NCBI GenBank assembly: GCA_963210315.1
Contig: OY723288.1
Coordinates: 1,178,001 to 1,242,000, forward strand
DNA length: 64,000 nt
Direction of reading: 5' to 3'
DNA from: Rhynchopus euleeides
Taxonomy: Eukaryota; Euglenozoa; Diplonemea; Diplonemida; Diplonemidae
The position numbers and the translations under genes are program-made. Below the pieces are notes generated by a model, which worked only from the letters and a program-made list of their open reading frames with translations, made no database searches and was not told where the DNA came from. This document shows positions 1-8,770 of the stretch, in pieces; the first letter of the stretch is position 1; the number at the start of each line of letters is the position of its first letter.

Positions 1-3000
1 GCGTTTCACCGCAGCCGCAGCCGTCGTGTCGCTATCCATCTCAGACGAGGGAGGGACTTCCTCGCTGGTGGAGCCCGCATCTGCAGCGTCGTCTCCATCA
101 TGCTCAGTGGCACCAGAGCTGCCCTCCTCTCCCTCGCTGTCAGAGTCGTCTTCGCAGCTGCTGCTGTCGTCATCCGTGCTCGCAACTTGGTCGACCCTGG
201 GGGCGCGCCCATGGTGGCCGGCCGCGCAGCATGTCTTCACATTGGCGCAGGTGCCGCATCGCGTCATGTGGTGTGTCTCACAACACATCACCTTCAGGCC
301 GTCCGCGTGGTGGTGGTGGACGCGGCAACACGCAGCTATCGTCAGTGCGTAATTCCGCTTGGCATTATCGCACTCGTCGCATTTCGGTTTCGAATGCGCG
401 TTGCACACTTTCCGGGGGCCCAGAGACGTGCTCGCGAGCGACCGCGGCACTGGTACGGGTATAGCGCTGCGCGGCGGGGGCGGGCGTGGCCCATCCCATT
501 GTGAGGCTCGCGTGGTCCGGGGGATCCCAGTGTAGTCTGGGAACACGTTTGTTCCCCACCTCACGATATTGCCGTCTGCATCGACGCCTGCGGCCGCACA
601 TGCCTGTTCTGCACTCGCCTCTAACGCCGCGATCGTCTCTGCGCCACCTGCGAACACGGGCCGGGGTGTCATCCCGCCCCAGACCTCTCCAGCGCCTACC
701 GAGCAGAGGGAGCCGACCCGGTCCTCGCGTCGCGCAGGCCACGGGGTAGGAAGGCTTAGCTGGTCGCATAGCCTCTTCAGGCAGCCCATCATCGTCCAGA
801 GGAGGTTGCCACGCTCGGCCATCGCGGGGTTGGAGGTTCGTGCCGAGCGCTCCGAGGGCTGTAACGCCTTCCCTGTGAAGATTTCGAAGTCAAGGGCGAG
901 CTCGATGTTCGACACCGTGCCTTGCTTCGTCCATTGGAGCGCTGCGAGCCACGCAAGTATCGCCCTGAGAGACGCAGCGCTATACGGCCACAGCCGCGCT
1001 GCTGGCTTCTCTGGGATACTGGATACGTCGAAGTCAAAAGCCTCTGCCGGCCAGGAGAGAGCAGCCGTCCAGGGGTGCACGAGGGGTCCAGCGCGCCGCA
1101 TCTTCGCCTCGAGCTCCCACCGCTTCAGCACGATGCGCCCCATCAGCGTGTGCAGCAAGGTCTCGTCTACCTGGAATCCCTCTGGCACCACGCCGTATCT
1201 CGCAAGGCACGGGGGCCACCCTGAGCGGTCCAGCTGCAGCAGGGGTTCGTACTGAGGTTGAGACCTGACGGAGTCAAACGCACTGCATGCCCACCAAAGG
1301 TGATCGGGCGTGTCACTGTCCGCACCATCGCAGTGTACACACAGCTTGGGGTCCCGTACGTCTGCCTCTTCAGCCGCCGGATCGGACACGATATCCCAGT
1401 CGAAGGAATCCTGAGAACCGAGCAGATCGGCGTCTCCCTGCTCCTCGTCCTCCTCCTCTTCGTACTCGCACTCCTCCTCTTCCTCAGCTTCTTCATCCTC
1501 TTCGTCCCCTTCCATAGCCGCGTCAGCAGCCGGTGAGGGAGATGGGGCATGGGATGAGGAGTCCGACGTCTCGTCTGTCGTCGCACGCCTGCCAGAGACG
1601 TAGGCGCCGTTGCGCCCCCATCGTGTCGCGAAGAAGACACCACCAGTAAGCACCACCGTCAGCGCCCGCGAGAGGTTCCCGTCCTTCGTCTCCAGGCGGA
1701 GCGCGTTCGTCCTGTCGTAGTCCACACCGTTTTCGATCCCCGAGAAGGAAGGACGGTGCTTCGCCAGCGCCTTCCAGCCCTGCCGCCGCAGATTGTCGCG
1801 CAGCGCATGGTTCCGGGAGGACCGTGGTTCACCGGCGAGACACATATCCCCGATGGCACAGTCACGGATGTCGTCGCCCCACTCTAGTCCAGCAGCAGGG
1901 AGGGCGACCGAGATCGCGATGCCCACAGGGCCGAGGGCGTCAGCAGAGGAGAGGGTCGGGTGATCCTCGTACAGCACAGCGATTCGGTTCATCCTGTCCA
2001 CCATGTGTGGGATGCGCACACACGTGTCGAAGAGATTGCACAGGATCCGGTAAGAGTTGGCTATCGCCGGATCTACACGGTGGGCTTTGTGCAGGATGGT
2101 GAGCATCGCGCCTACACTGCGGGAGGGGTGCTTGACGCCGAGGATGCCTGTCGTTAAACGGCTTCGAAGACGCTGCGTCGCCGTCTTCGACAGAGGGGCA
2201 AACGCTCCGCCCGACACCGTGCTCGACACGACATTCGACGCCACAATTTCCGCCCGTTGTCGTGTGCTCAGCGGAGAGGTCGGAAGTCGCATGAGCAGGG
2301 GTTTGTGGCTCTCGAGTCGCGCGTCGTTGCGGCGCACCTGCACCTTGTCAGAGACGCAGGCCTTTGCACCGAGGATCTTCGACGCTGTCTCAGTCGGGAG
2401 GATGTTGTCCTGAACACGCACCTGTCCCACGTATGGGTGTCGCCTCCTGAAACCCGACGAGCCCCTCGGGATCCCCATCGCCACCGTCTTCTTGACGTTG
2501 AGGGCCATGCCGGTGATGTTGCAGAAGCCTACCACGACATCGACAGCCTGCTGCACCGACGCCTCATCCTCCTGAGATACAAGCGTCCCATCGTCGGCGA
2601 AGGACTGCGAAGACACTGATGGCACGCGCACGTCGACGGCCTTAAACATGACCGAGAGGAGGGCGTTGATCAGGATGACCGATATAGGGCAGCCCTGCAG
2701 GATCCCGTTGGTCACCTCGAAGCGCCCGCCAACACCTAAGGGCAGCTTGAAGCGTCTCTTCAGCCCACTGTACATCGTTTTGAGGGGGCGCAGGATGCGC
2801 TGGTGCAGCCCCATGGCCTCCGCCAGCTCCAAGACGAGCTTCTGGGGTACCCGGTCGAAGCACTTCTGGAAGTCCAGGGCCAGCAGGTACAGCTGTTTGG
2901 AATCATCCAGGAGGGTCTCCTCAATCAGAGTCGTCAGTTCGTTAAGGACATCCTCGCACCTATGCCCCTGGCGGAAGCCGTGCTGCGTGTCCAGGGCCCA

Positions 3001-5013
3001 CGTCTCCTGCCACTTCATTATGTCGATGAGACGGCGGCACGCCCACAGGCGGTAGACCGCACTGGTGACCGTGATAGGCCGGAGGTTCGTAGGCGAGAGG
3101 TCTTCGCTCTTCGGGATCAGCGACACCAGGGCCGTGAGCAGCCCCTTCGGCCATTTCCCCGTCCGTTCCACCAGGTTGAAGAAGGCAGCAAACCCGTCCA
3201 TGAGAGGGAGGGGCAGCCGCTGCAGCTCGTCCATGCGCCAGCCGTCGACACCACACGCAGCAGACTTCTTTTTCCTCCGCTTCAGCATCTCCAGCAAGTC
3301 GGAGCCGCTGACGTCTTCCACCTGCATAGGGTGCTTCTCGAACAGCCCGTCGTACTCCCGTGCGAAAGGCGCAAACTCCGGCTCCGCCCTGTCGCCCGTG
3401 TACATCCGGTGGATGGGCGCCCAGGCTTCCATGAGGATGGCGTCCATTTCCGACACCTTCGCCGTCAGTTCACCGTTCCCCTTCTTCACCGTGTCGGCGG
3501 CTTGGCCCGGGCTACCCTTCAGGACAGTCACAAGGCTTTTGCGGTCGGAGGCGAACATCTGGCGCACAGTCCCCCGCCAACGCTGTTTCCGCGCCTTGCA
3601 CGCCTCTCGGTTGATGTCGTGAAGGCGTCCGCGCACAGCATGCAGCAGCTTCTTCACAGTCGCGACGTCGGGGACGGAGCCCAGCAGGTGGCTCGTCACC
3701 CCACACTCCTGAGGTAGTTCACGTAGGACGTTGCGACACTTGCGCCAGCAGCGGACAAGTTGCCCCGACACCGCGCCCGGACCACTTTTTACGCAGGAGC
3801 GAGCGCGCACGTAGTGCTCCATGCGGCTGATGGTCGCGCTGTACCTCAGCTCCTTCGCCGTCGCGACTGTGCCCAAGGTGGCGGAGCTCGGCGCCGCCAC
3901 ACGTACCCGCTGCGGTTCTCGCGCTGCGCCCCTCCCGAGGTATGACCGCTCCTCTGACGCCGCCACCTCGCTCCCGTCCAGCAGATGACGCTCGCACATC
4001 CCAGAAAGGATCATCCACGCATCCTCGACTGCTTCCCGTTTCACCGCGTCGTAGAACGGCGCAAGGTCGGGTGGCTCCGGGGGTGTCTCGTCCGCGTCAG
4101 GTGACCGGGGGGGTGCAGGAATTGCACGGGGCACCTTGTACCTCAGGGTCTCCTGCGCGAAGGCGAGCGAGTCCAGCGTGACACTCACCAGCGAGTGGTT
4201 CGGCACCCCAGCCAGCGAGGTCGAGCAGCTCACGAAACTTTGCGCTGCGATTCGGTTCATCAGGACGTAGTCGATTCGCGAGCTGGCACGTGTAGAGGTG
4301 TAGGTCGGCGGGGGGTCACCACCGCTCCTCGTAGCCTGGAGCACCGCTGCGTCGACCCACTCATTCTCCAGCGCTCTGCGGAGGGTCGGCGACCGCGCAA
4401 CATCCGTGTTGAGGTCCCCCAGTACCACCGCTGGAGCACCACCCACCTGCGCCTGCGCCTCGAACAACACAGAGTTCAGGAGGGCCTCCCTGGCAGCCAC
4501 TGTTTTGTTGTCGCACCCCGAGTGCGCGTACACCACGAAGACATGGAGGAACGTGGCCCCCGACCCGAGCGCCACCATGCTGTGCATGACCCTGCCATCT
4601 TCAAACCCCGCAGTGATGGCGCTGTTCGGAACGGCGCGCGACACACACGGCTGGCGCACCATGGTGGCCACCCCACCCCCACGTTGCCCACACGCGATGT
4701 TGCCGGACGGCGCGTTTTTCGATCTCCTGGGGGGGCGCTCTTTACCCCACAGAAAGGCCCACTCCTGCGGACGCCCATCCCCCTTACGCAGCACCCAGTC
4801 GACCTCCTCTTGTTGGCGCCGCGAGCTGCAAGTCTCCTGCAGGCCCACCACGTGCGCCGGCACATCACGAAGCACGTCGAAGTGCGCGTCCAGTGAGGTC
4901 ACATTCAGTGTCGCTACAACCAGGTTGTTGGTGGGGCCAGGGTTCGTTTCGATGTCCCCACCCATCAGCAAGGTTACGCGGGCAGCGTCGGCAATAGAGC
5001 GCGGGGAGCGCAG
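1..5013 (-). CDS. LINE-1 ORF2: APE endonuclease-reverse transcriptase polyprotein (partial)
   Basis: The frame is open from the ORF1 stop to the window edge (1,671 codons). After the 2A motif comes an AP-endonuclease-like domain (about 4917-4110) with LNVTS, the Glu of LQET, GDLNTD, SRIDY and NHS, the usual catalytic set. Reverse transcriptase follows (about 3300-2400): LIPKSEDLSPTNLRPI, LDFQKCFDRV, an NGILQGCP motif and the active site FADD. An acidic insertion (about 1540-1380) precedes a C-x2-C-x8-H-x4-C knuckle (about 1345-1285). A tandem Cys/His domain lies at about 408-190, then an acidic disordered tail. No RNase H domain is present, unlike LINE-2. By comparison with the truncated copy, the full protein should be about 2,176 residues. 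It would nick target DNA and copy element RNA into it. Confidence 0.92.
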   Translation of the reverse strand, partial: MRSPRSIADAARVTLLMGGDIETNPGPTNNLVVATLNVTSLDAHFDVLRDVPAHVVGLQETCSSRRQQEEVDWVLRKGDGRPQEWAFLWGKERPPRRSKNAPSGNIACGQRGGGVATMVRQPCVSRAVPNSAITAGFEDGRVMHSMVALGSGATFLHVFVVYAHSGCDNKTVAAREALLNSVLFEAQAQVGGAPAVVLGDLNTDVARSPTLRRALENEWVDAAVLQATRSGGDPPPTYTSTRASSRIDYVLMNRIAAQSFVSCSTSLAGVPNHSLVSVTLDSLAFAQETLRYKVPRAIPAPPRSPDADETPPEPPDLAPFYDAVKREAVEDAWMILSGMCERHLLDGSEVAASEERSYLGRGAAREPQRVRVAAPSSATLGTVATAKELRYSATISRMEHYVRARSCVKSGPGAVSGQLVRCWRKCRNVLRELPQECGVTSHLLGSVPDVATVKKLLHAVRGRLHDINREACKARKQRWRGTVRQMFASDRKSLVTVLKGSPGQAADTVKKGNGELTAKVSEMDAILMEAWAPIHRMYTGDRAEPEFAPFAREYDGLFEKHPMQVEDVSGSDLLEMLKRRKKKSAACGVDGWRMDELQRLPLPLMDGFAAFFNLVERTGKWPKGLLTALVSLIPKSEDLSPTNLRPITVTSAVYRLWACRRLIDIMKWQETWALDTQHGFRQGHRCEDVLNELTTLIEETLLDDSKQLYLLALDFQKCFDRVPQKLVLELAEAMGLHQRILRPLKTMYSGLKRRFKLPLGVGGRFEVTNGILQGCPISVILINALLSVMFKAVDVRVPSVSSQSFADDGTLVSQEDEASVQQAVDVVVGFCNITGMALNVKKTVAMGIPRGSSGFRRRHPYVGQVRVQDNILPTETASKILGAKACVSDKVQVRRNDARLESHKPLLMRLPTSPLSTRQRAEIVASNVVSSTVSGGAFAPLSKTATQRLRSRLTTGILGVKHPSRSVGAMLTILHKAHRVDPAIANSYRILCNLFDTCVRIPHMVDRMNRIAVLYEDHPTLSSADALGPVGIAISVALPAAGLEWGDDIRDCAIGDMCLAGEPRSSRNHALRDNLRRQGWKALAKHRPSFSGIENGVDYDRTNALRLETKDGNLSRALTVVLTGGVFFATRWGRNGAYVSGRRATTDETSDSSSHAPSPSPAADAAMEGDEEDEEAEEEEECEYEEEEDEEQGDADLLGSQDSFDWDIVSDPAAEEADVRDPKLCVHCDGADSDTPDHLWWACSAFDSVRSQPQYEPLLQLDRSGWPPCLARYGVVPEGFQVDETLLHTLMGRIVLKRWELEAKMRRAGPLVHPWTAALSWPAEAFDFDVSSIPEKPAARLWPYSAASLRAILAWLAALQWTKQGTVSNIELALDFEIFTGKALQPSERSARTSNPAMAERGNLLWTMMGCLKRLCDQLSLPTPWPARREDRVGSLCSVGAGEVWGGMTPRPVFAGGAETIAALEASAEQACAAAGVDADGNIVRWGTNVFPDYTGIPRTTRASQWDGPRPPPPRSAIPVPVPRSLASTSLGPRKVCNAHSKPKCDECDNAKRNYALTIAACCRVHHHHADGLKVMCCETHHMTRCGTCANVKTCCAAGHHGRAPRVDQVASTDDDSSSCEDDSDSEGEEGSSGATEHDGDDAADAGSTSEEVPPSSEMDSDTTAAAAVKR

Positions 5014-5016
5014 TCA
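4933..5016 (-). promoter_or_regulatory. UGA-CUG junction followed by 2A ribosome-skipping motif
   Basis: ORF1 stops at UGA (5016-5014), followed directly by CUG. The frame then stays open and reads LRSPRSIADAARVTLLM before GGDIETNPGP. The last part matches the 2A consensus D-V/I-E-x-N-P-G/P with the usual hydrophobic LLM lead-in. In known 2A peptides the ribosome skips the Gly-Pro bond, here between 4936 and 4935, so ORF2 protein would begin with proline just before its endonuclease. A UGA-C stop is a favourable context for readthrough. The only nearby AUG (4965) lies inside the 2A peptide and would make most of it useless, so readthrough from ORF1 is the better explanation. The motif is seen directly; its function is inferred. 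Confidence 0.75.
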
Positions 5017-6120
5017 CTGCCGCACATCAGCGGAGCACACCGCGCAGGCGTGCACCTGGCATCCCTCAGTGAGGCACTTCCGGCGTACCTGGCCCTTGTT
5101 CCGGCTCTCCTCGCAGACATCACAGGTGAAGCCACCCACCACCTGACAGCGCGGCTGCTTGAGGGTGTCGTAGGAATGGGTGTGCTCAGGCGGGGGCGCG
5201 TCACGGCTGCGGCTGGGTGACACCGCGGACATCACCACGTGCATCAGCTTTGATGCCAGGGAGGGCGCTTGCTGGGAGTTGCCGTCGTCGTCGTCTGCGG
5301 CGTCCGTCCGCTTCCGCTTGGCCTTTTTGCCCGCCTCCTGCTCGCCACCCTCCATCTCCACCGTGTCATCGATGGCAGCCGTCGTCGTAGGCGCCGTCGC
5401 ATCAGGGTTCGCAGCGGTGGTTGTCGCACCCAGAGGGGGGAACTCCTTCTCGTCCTTCAGGTCGATGTCGGGGCGTTCGGGCAGGCGGACGTGCTTGCCC
5501 TTCTGCTGACCCTTAGGAGGAGTGTACCGCTGCATCGGAGTCGGCCGGTTGTCCTCCTTCCCTGCGGGCCTGATCCACAGCGGCGGGTCGCTCAGCCGCT
5601 TCACCTGCACAAACTGCGGGGGTGCCGCCGACGCCACGATGCACGTGCGTCCGCCCTTCTGCCTGAAGGACGTGCACAGTTTCACGTCCCACTCCGCTGC
5701 CGTCAGCACACCCATCACGTCCGCCTGGTGCTCGTTGGCCCGAGCCCCAGTCACCACATACCGCTGCATCGGGGGTCCCTGATCCTGCGGAGCTGCTGCG
5801 TCCCCGAGCGCCTGCCGCAGTGTGTCCACCTGGTCCGCCGTCGCCGCACGCACGAACAGCGCGCGCGTGCCATAGGCAAGGCCCAGTGCCGCACCACCCG
5901 CCCGCTTCATCGCGCTCAACGCCTCCCTCCTGGACAGGGTGGGCTGGAGGCGAACAACCGGCAACGTCTCGCCCCCCTTGTCGAAGGACAGCGTGCGCCA
6001 GAAGCACCCGTCCACCCCTGAGGAGGCCAGCAGGGCCTTGACACGGCCCGTCTCCACCCGCACCGACATCTCTTTACGCCCCGGAAGGGACGTCACCCGC
6101 CACATGTGATCGTTGTCCAT
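5014..6120 (-). CDS. LINE-1 ORF1 protein (RNA-binding-like, C-terminal zinc finger)
   Basis: The 368-residue product starts at the last of three upstream copies of ATGGACAAC. Residues about 1-190 are an alpha/beta region. They resemble, in order of hydrophobic blocks and in a shared SRxEAL...GGAxLGxAxGxR-like stretch, part of LINE-2 ORF1 (about 21600-22080), so this is probably the common ORF1 core that binds element RNA. Residues 200-300 are basic, then acidic and low complexity, with a KKAKRKR nuclear-localisation-like stretch. The last 45 residues carry C-x2-C ... C-x4-C-x2-H-x-C-x2-C spacing, like a C1/DC1- or PHD-type zinc finger. The ORF ends in TGA, and the same frame continues into the 2A motif and ORF2. 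Confidence 0.8.
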   Translation of the reverse strand: MDNDHMWRVTSLPGRKEMSVRVETGRVKALLASSGVDGCFWRTLSFDKGGETLPVVRLQPTLSRREALSAMKRAGGAALGLAYGTRALFVRAATADQVDTLRQALGDAAAPQDQGPPMQRYVVTGARANEHQADVMGVLTAAEWDVKLCTSFRQKGGRTCIVASAAPPQFVQVKRLSDPPLWIRPAGKEDNRPTPMQRYTPPKGQQKGKHVRLPERPDIDLKDEKEFPPLGATTTAANPDATAPTTTAAIDDTVEMEGGEQEAGKKAKRKRTDAADDDDGNSQQAPSLASKLMHVVMSAVSPSRSRDAPPPEHTHSYDTLKQPRCQVVGGFTCDVCEESRNKGQVRRKCLTEGCQVHACAVCSADVRQ

Positions 6121-6190
6121 CTTGGCGGTTGTCTTGGCGGTTATCTTGGCGGTTGTCCATCTTGGCGGTTATCTTGGCGGTTGTCCATCT
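6121..6190. repeat. 12-16-bp tandem repeat in the LINE-1 5' leader
   Basis: Five copies of CTTGGCGGTT(G/A)T, two of them extended by CCAT, sit immediately upstream (minus strand) of the ORF1 start. On the minus strand the extended units read AAGATGGACAAC, the same as the ORF1 start itself. Two earlier copies of ATGGACAAC therefore open short reading frames: the first stops after 15 codons, the second stops inside ORF1 in another frame. The repeats may be promoter monomers or may have grown by slippage. Confidence 0.8.
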
Positions 6191-6198
6191 TGACAACA

Positions 6199-6340
6199 GA
6201 TCACACCTCATCACAACTCATCACAAAAGGGTCACAAGTCGTCACAACTGGTCACAACAAATCACACCACGTCGTCAGCTGATTGAGGGTGTGATAGGTG
6301 TGACACCACGTCACACCTAGTCACAACAAATCACAACTGG
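6199..6340. repeat. Degenerate 10-bp TCACAACNNN repeats between the two LINE copies
   Basis: The segment reads as TCACA-starting units every 10-11 bases (TCACACCTCA, TCACAACTCA, TCACAACTGG, TCACAACAAA and others), with a short palindromic interruption near 6285-6320. The reverse complement of the same unit, TGTGATTTGT, recurs at the 3' end of the truncated LINE copy (8644-8664). The repeat is therefore either the tail of these LINEs or a sequence they prefer to insert into. Confidence 0.7.
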
Positions 6341-6343
6341 CCG

Positions 6344-8546
6344 GGTCTGGGGCGGGATGACACCCCGGCCCGTGTTCGCAGGTGGCGCAGAGACGATTGC
6401 GGCGTTAGAGGCGAGTGCAGAACAGGCATGTGCGGCCGCAGGCGTCGATGCAGACGGCAATATCGTGAGGTGGGGAACAAACGTGTTCCCAGACTACACT
6501 GGGATCCCCCGGACCACGCGAGCCTCACAATGGGATGGGCCACGCCCGCCCCCGCCGCGCAGCGCTATACCCGTACCAGTGCCGCGGTCGCTCGCGAGCA
6601 CGTCTCTGGGCCCCCGGAAAGTGTGCAACGCGCATTCGAAACCGAAATGCGACGAGTGCGATAATGCCAAGCGGAATTACGCACTGACGATAGCTGCGTG
6701 TTGCCGCGTCCACCACCACCACGCGGACGGCCTGAAGGTGATGTGTTGTGAGACACACCACATGACGCGATGCGGCACCTGCGCCAATGTGAAGACATGC
6801 TGCGCGGCCGGCCACCATGGGTGCGCCCCCAGGGTCGACCAAGTTGCGAGCACGGATGACGACAGCAGCAGCTGCGAAGACGACTCTGACAGCGAGGGAG
6901 AGGAGGGCAGCTCTGGTGCCACTGAGCATGATGGAGACGACGCTGCAGATGCGGGCTCCACCAGCGAGGAAGTCCCTCCCTCGTCTGAGATGGATAGCGA
7001 CACGACGGCTGCGGCTGCGGTGAAACGCACCGCCGTCGTTCTGGACGCCTCCGACGAGGACTCGATGGGGCAGGATGCCGTGAAACGCACCGCCATTTGT
7101 TTAGATCACTCTGACGAGGGCCCGTCCCTCTGGGGGGCTGGGATAGTGTGTGTGCGACAGCCAGAGTGGGACATGTGTGCGTCTCTTCTTCTTCTTTGGC
7201 CGGGCGTGATTGAGCATTTGGCTCTTTGCTGCCCCGACGATCAGCCCAGTGAGGGCGAGTTGGGTTCTTCTGCGGAGTCATCTGCGTTGACCCCACGCGA
7301 ATTCCCTGGTTTTCTTTTCTCGCCTTCCCCTCGAATGAATACCCCTGCTTCCCCTACCCCGCGTAAGATGGGTGCAGAGCACGTTACGCTTGATGCGGAT
7401 GAATCGTCGGGCTCCCAGCCTGATGATGCTCGTCTCGCTCCACCAGCAGATACAGCACCGCCTCCGGCGCCCTCTCCGGCTCCGGAGCTCGTGCTGCACA
7501 CAGACCTGCTGGACGGGCTACAGACCCCGCAGTCGGGCTCGCCGCCCCTCCCAGAGAGCGCCACGCAACGGAGATCTCCGAGCCCTTGCGTGGGGCGCCG
7601 CCTTCCTTTCTCTCCCTCTCTCCCCTCTGAGTCCTCGGTGCCCCGCGCGCAGAAGCGGGTAGCACCCATACAGGAGACAGGCGAATCTGCCCTGGGGCAA
7701 CGCTCCTTTAACAACAGAAGAGTAGAACCTCAACCCCCCGTGTCCCCTGGTTCACCGATTTCAGCGTCAAGCCTTCGGCCTGACGAGGATAGTATCATGT
7801 CCCCATCAGAACTTGCTTCCCCCCTTCCTCTCTCGCCTGCACCTTCCCTTGTTGTGGATGACTCGCCGGGCTTTCAGCCCGTCGACACTCGGTTTAGTCC
7901 CCCATCAGACACTGTGTCACCCCCACCACCCTCTCCATGTCAGGAGCCCCTAGTGCCTTTAGACACTGCAACCCCCTCTCTTCCCGACTGGCAGGCAGAA
8001 ACGCCGTCTCACCAGGGGGGCGACACGCTCTCCCACGAGTGCACGTCGCCGAGCCCTTACGTGGGGCGTCGACTTCCTTTCTCCCCTTCCTCCCCTTCTG
8101 AGTCCTCGGTTCCCCGCGCGCAGAAACGTGTAGCGCACATGCGGGAGGCAGACGAATCTGCCCTGGAGCGATGCTCGTTTCATAACAACAGAGCAGGTTT
8201 TCCTTCCTCCCGCACGATCATCAGCACAGCTAGATCAGGCGTGCCTTCCCCTTTCCCACGGGCCTCACAGGCCTTGCGCTTCTTGGAGCGCAAGACACGT
8301 GCTGTCCGTCCTTCTCGTTCTCGTTTCCTCCAGAAGCAGGTGTTGCGTGCGGTTCCGAAGCGCACCCGCTGCATCCCCTCTCCCACCATCTTTCGTTCGG
8401 CGGCTATTCCGCGCTCTTTTCAACGCGTCGTCGCGAAGATTGCGCCTCAGTATCAGCAGGCGCAATCTCCGGCTTCCAGTGTGTGTGTGTCCCCCCTCCT
8501 TTACAGCGCAACGAGGAGGAGAGCGAAACCGTGTGGTGTCACGTAG
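6344..8546 (+). pseudogene. LINE-1 ORF2 C-terminal fragment (truncated copy)
   Basis: The frame is uninterrupted from the truncation point to TAG, with the first ATG at 6357 (729 residues). It begins in the ORF2 C-terminal region, continues through the tandem Cys/His domain (about 6622-6835; C-x2-H-x4-C-x2-C ... CC-x2-HH), then a long acidic and Ser/Pro-rich tail. The tail contains two similar segments, KRTAVVLDASDED and KRTAICLDHSDEG, and a longer duplicated block around RRLPFSPS and PRAQKRVA. The start was lost by truncation, so it is a fragment and not an independent gene, although nothing inside it is broken. Confidence 0.8.
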
Positions 8547-8664
8547 AGCAAGAGTAGGATAGCGGGCCCGGTTCCTCACGGTATGGTCCTTCGGGGCCAG
8601 GCTGCGATGCCAGCACGCTAACCCAAATTGCAATACGATCGGGTGTGATTTGTTGTGATTTGTT
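6344..8664 (+). mobile_element. 5'-truncated LINE-1-family copy
   Basis: Bases 6344-7028 are the reverse complement of bases 685-1, with only two mismatches noticed. Similarity stops abruptly at 6344, inside what is ORF2 in the other copy, as expected from incomplete reverse transcription. The copy keeps the ORF2 C-terminus, its stop at 8544-8546 and about 120 bp of 3' UTR ending in a TGTGATTTGT repeat. It shows the missing 3' end of the minus-strand element. Its head-to-head placement leaves the two copies only a few bases to about 150 bp apart. Confidence 0.85.
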
Positions 8665-8770
8665 GTTTTTTTCCCCAGCCTGATTACCCCAGTTGCCTTT
8701 TTATGGAGCCACAACCGCCCTCACAACCTCACGCAACACCCCGCCCCCCCCCCCCTAGGGGTGGTCTTAA

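Larger units (their letters stand above)
1..6340 (-). mobile_element. LINE-1: APE-type non-LTR retrotransposon, 3' end beyond the window
   Basis: Read on the minus strand, the element holds a repeat-rich 5' region, ORF1 (5014-6120), a single UGA, a 2A motif, then ORF2 with APE endonuclease, reverse transcriptase, a CCHC motif and a tandem Cys/His domain, still open at base 1. No frameshift or internal stop was found over 1,671 ORF2 codons, so the copy looks recently active. The 3' part is missing here, but the truncated copy at 6344-8664 shows what the rest should look like: about 505 more residues of disordered tail and a short 3' UTR. The 5' boundary is uncertain because the flank is itself repetitive. 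Confidence 0.9.

Noticed and set aside
1..8664. One LINE copy rearranged by twin-priming
   Set aside because: The inverted parts overlap by at least 685 bp in element content, which twin-priming would not normally give; two insertions fit better.
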